NCBI GenBank assembly: GCA_023255285.1 | Contig: JALRIY010000112.1 | Span: forward strand, 1-7,240 | Reading direction: 5' to 3' | Length of the DNA stretch: 7,240 nt | From: Algoriphagus sp. | Lineage (GTDB): Bacteria; Bacteroidota; Bacteroidia; Cytophagales; Cyclobacteriaceae | Shown here: positions 5,607 to 7,240 of the stretch, piece after piece | Layout: each line of letters opens with the position of its first letter | How positions within the stretch are numbered: the stretch's first letter is position 1 | Notes under the pieces: model-generated | The model's database searches: none | What the model saw: only the letters and a program-made list of their open reading frames with translations | Told to the model about the DNA's origin: nothing | Position numbers and translations under genes: made by a program

Positions 5607-7240
5607 ATGAATTTTCAAGATTCCATCCTCCAAGGCATTCAAGATGCCTTTACTTCCTGTTTCCAAACGACTGTTTCGCTAGATCAACTCAGTTTGGCTC
5701 CTACCAAAAAAGAGTTTGAAGGAAGCTACACCTTTGTTGTGTTTCCATTTTTGAAGCAATCCCAATTGAGTCCTGAAGCAACCGCAACCCAACTGGGCAC
5801 CTACTTAAAAGAACATGTGTCTGCAGTGAAAGATTTCAACGTGGTCAAAGGATTCTTGAATCTGGTAGTCGCACAGAAGGAATGGATCAATTTGTTCAAA
5901 CAAGTATATACTTCCAAAAACTTTGGTCAGCATCCAAGTAATGGGCAAAAGGTAATGGTGGAGTATTCCTCTCCAAACACCAACAAACCCTTGCATCTCG
6001 GGCACCTAAGAAATAATTTCTTGGGGTATTCAGTGGCAGAACTTTTAAAAGCAGCAGGGTATGAAGTAATCAAAGCCAATTTGGTCAATGATCGGGGAAT
6101 CCACATTTGTAAATCCATGGTAGCTTACCAGCACTTTGGAAATGGCGAAACACCAACCACCTCTGGACTTAAAGGGGATCACCTAGCAGGAAAATATTAT
6201 GTTCTTTTTGACACTCATTACAAAGCGCAACAAAAAAGTTTGAAAGAGTCAGGGCAAACAGAAGAGGAAGCCAAGAAAAATGCTCCTCTCCTGCTCGAGG
6301 CTCAAGAAATGCTTCGGAAGTGGGAAGACCAAGATCCGGATGTGATCGCATTGTGGAACCAAATGAATGGCTGGGTATATGCAGGATTTGATGCAACATA
6401 CAAAAGAATGGGGGTTGATTTTGATGTGACCTACTACGAATCCAACACTTACCTACTTGGCAAAAACATAGTGGAGGAAGGATTGGCCAAGGGTGTATTT
6501 TTCAAAAAAGAAAATGGTTCCATTTGGGTAGATCTAACAGACGAAGGGCTAGATGAAAAACTCGTATTACGAGGGGATGGCACCTCCGTTTACATTACCC
6601 AAGATATGGGGACGGCGGACTTAAAATACCAGGATTACCAAATAACAAAATCAGTATATGTAGTTGGGAATGAACAAGATTATCACTTTGATGTCTTGTT
6701 TAAAATCATGAGAAAATTGGGTCGCTCCTATGGTCCTGGATTGCATCACCTTTCCTATGGGATGGTTGACTTACCAACTGGAAAAATGAAGTCGAGAGAA
6801 GGAACTGTAGTGGATGCGGATGAATTGATGGAGGAGATGGTAGCTACTGCTGCGCACCACACCAAAGAACTGGGGAAAATCGAAGGATTTACGGAGGCAC
6901 AGGCAGAAGAATTGTATGAAATCCTTGGATTGGGTGCGCTCAAATATTTCTTATTAAAAGTAGATCCTAAGAAACGAATGCTCTTTAATCCACAAGAATC
7001 TATCGAATTTCAAGGAAATACTGGCCCATTTATTCAATATTCTCATGCCCGAATTGCCGCTATTTTAAGAAAGGATGAGCAAATTAAAGTCAATCTTTCT
7101 GCCGAGGCTTTTGCAAATCTAAGTGAGCTTGCAGAGTCCGAATCCAACTTGATTCAATATCTGAATGATTTTGAACGAAAAATCAAGCAGGCTGCAGAAG
7201 ATTATTCTCCTGCTATCATAGCGCAATACCTCTTTGATTT
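5607..7240 (+). CDS. argS: Arginyl-tRNA synthetase (3' end outside window)
   Basis: An open frame from ATG at 5607 to the right edge, 544 residues plus two bases, with no stop. It is a class I aminoacyl-tRNA synthetase that charges tRNA-Arg with arginine at the expense of ATP in the cytoplasm. Residues 1 to about 88 fit the ArgRS-specific N-terminal domain that reads the tRNA D-loop. The HIGH-type motif is HLGH (130-133) within SSPNTNKPLHLGHLRNN (121-137). NDRGIHICKS (161-170) is a strong ArgRS signature. The KMSKS-equivalent is KMKSREG (393-399), with Arg where the second Lys would be, common in this family. GNTGPFIQYSHARI (470-483) begins the C-terminal anticodon-binding (DALR-type) domain, which is cut by the window end; by family length (~590-600) roughly 50 residues are missing. 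The in-frame stop at 5577-5579 and absence of another ATG between it and 5607 fix the start. It has its own gap from arginase with a probable terminator, so it is likely transcribed separately. The codon use looks ordinary and there are no frameshifts. Confidence 0.96.
   Translation, partial: MNFQDSILQGIQDAFTSCFQTTVSLDQLSLAPTKKEFEGSYTFVVFPFLKQSQLSPEATATQLGTYLKEHVSAVKDFNVVKGFLNLVVAQKEWINLFKQVYTSKNFGQHPSNGQKVMVEYSSPNTNKPLHLGHLRNNFLGYSVAELLKAAGYEVIKANLVNDRGIHICKSMVAYQHFGNGETPTTSGLKGDHLAGKYYVLFDTHYKAQQKSLKESGQTEEEAKKNAPLLLEAQEMLRKWEDQDPDVIALWNQMNGWVYAGFDATYKRMGVDFDVTYYESNTYLLGKNIVEEGLAKGVFFKKENGSIWVDLTDEGLDEKLVLRGDGTSVYITQDMGTADLKYQDYQITKSVYVVGNEQDYHFDVLFKIMRKLGRSYGPGLHHLSYGMVDLPTGKMKSREGTVVDADELMEEMVATAAHHTKELGKIEGFTEAQAEELYEILGLGALKYFLLKVDPKKRMLFNPQESIEFQGNTGPFIQYSHARIAAILRKDEQIKVNLSAEAFANLSELAESESNLIQYLNDFERKIKQAAEDYSPAIIAQYLFD

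Noticed and set aside
5472..7000. Several 60-80-residue minus-strand frames
   Set aside because: All but the first part lie antisense to argS, whose motifs are continuous; their peptides look like random translations.

Overview
The window looks like chromosomal housekeeping DNA from a Bacteroidota bacterium, most likely a Cytophagales/Cyclobacteriaceae relative (Algoriphagus-like). This is an inference from three things: moderately AT-rich DNA, starts without convincing Shine-Dalgarno sequences together with a TAnnTTTG-type promoter element, and the protein types present (a short fold-type III arginine decarboxylase-like protein, a Bacteroidota-style arginase, and a long-form acyl-CoA dehydrogenase). 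I see no phage, insertion sequence, CRISPR array, tRNA or rRNA gene.

Layout: (1) 1-605, +, the 3' end of a long-form acyl-CoA dehydrogenase that begins outside the window. (2) 710-1657, +, a UDP-glucuronate decarboxylase-type sugar-nucleotide SDR. (3) 1733-2737, +, a TerC/Alx-family membrane protein. (4) 2771-4159, -, a PLP-dependent decarboxylase annotated as arginine decarboxylase. It converges on the TerC gene, with only a shared bidirectional terminator between them. (5) 4160-4458, a 299-bp divergent intergenic region. (6) 4459-5409, +, an arginase. (7) 5607-7240, +, arginyl-tRNA synthetase (argS), running off the right edge with about 544 residues visible.

The right half is an arginine neighbourhood. 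The decarboxylase would divert arginine to agmatine and polyamines, arginase would hydrolyse it to ornithine and urea, and ArgRS charges it onto tRNA. The left half (fatty acyl-CoA oxidation, UDP-xylose synthesis, metal export) shows no obvious functional link to this or internally.

I did not find a previously undescribed system. The points most worth a second look are the altered PLP-pocket motifs of the decarboxylase-like protein, two substitutions at expected substrate-contact positions of the arginase, and several short dyad or terminator structures in the intergenic gaps.
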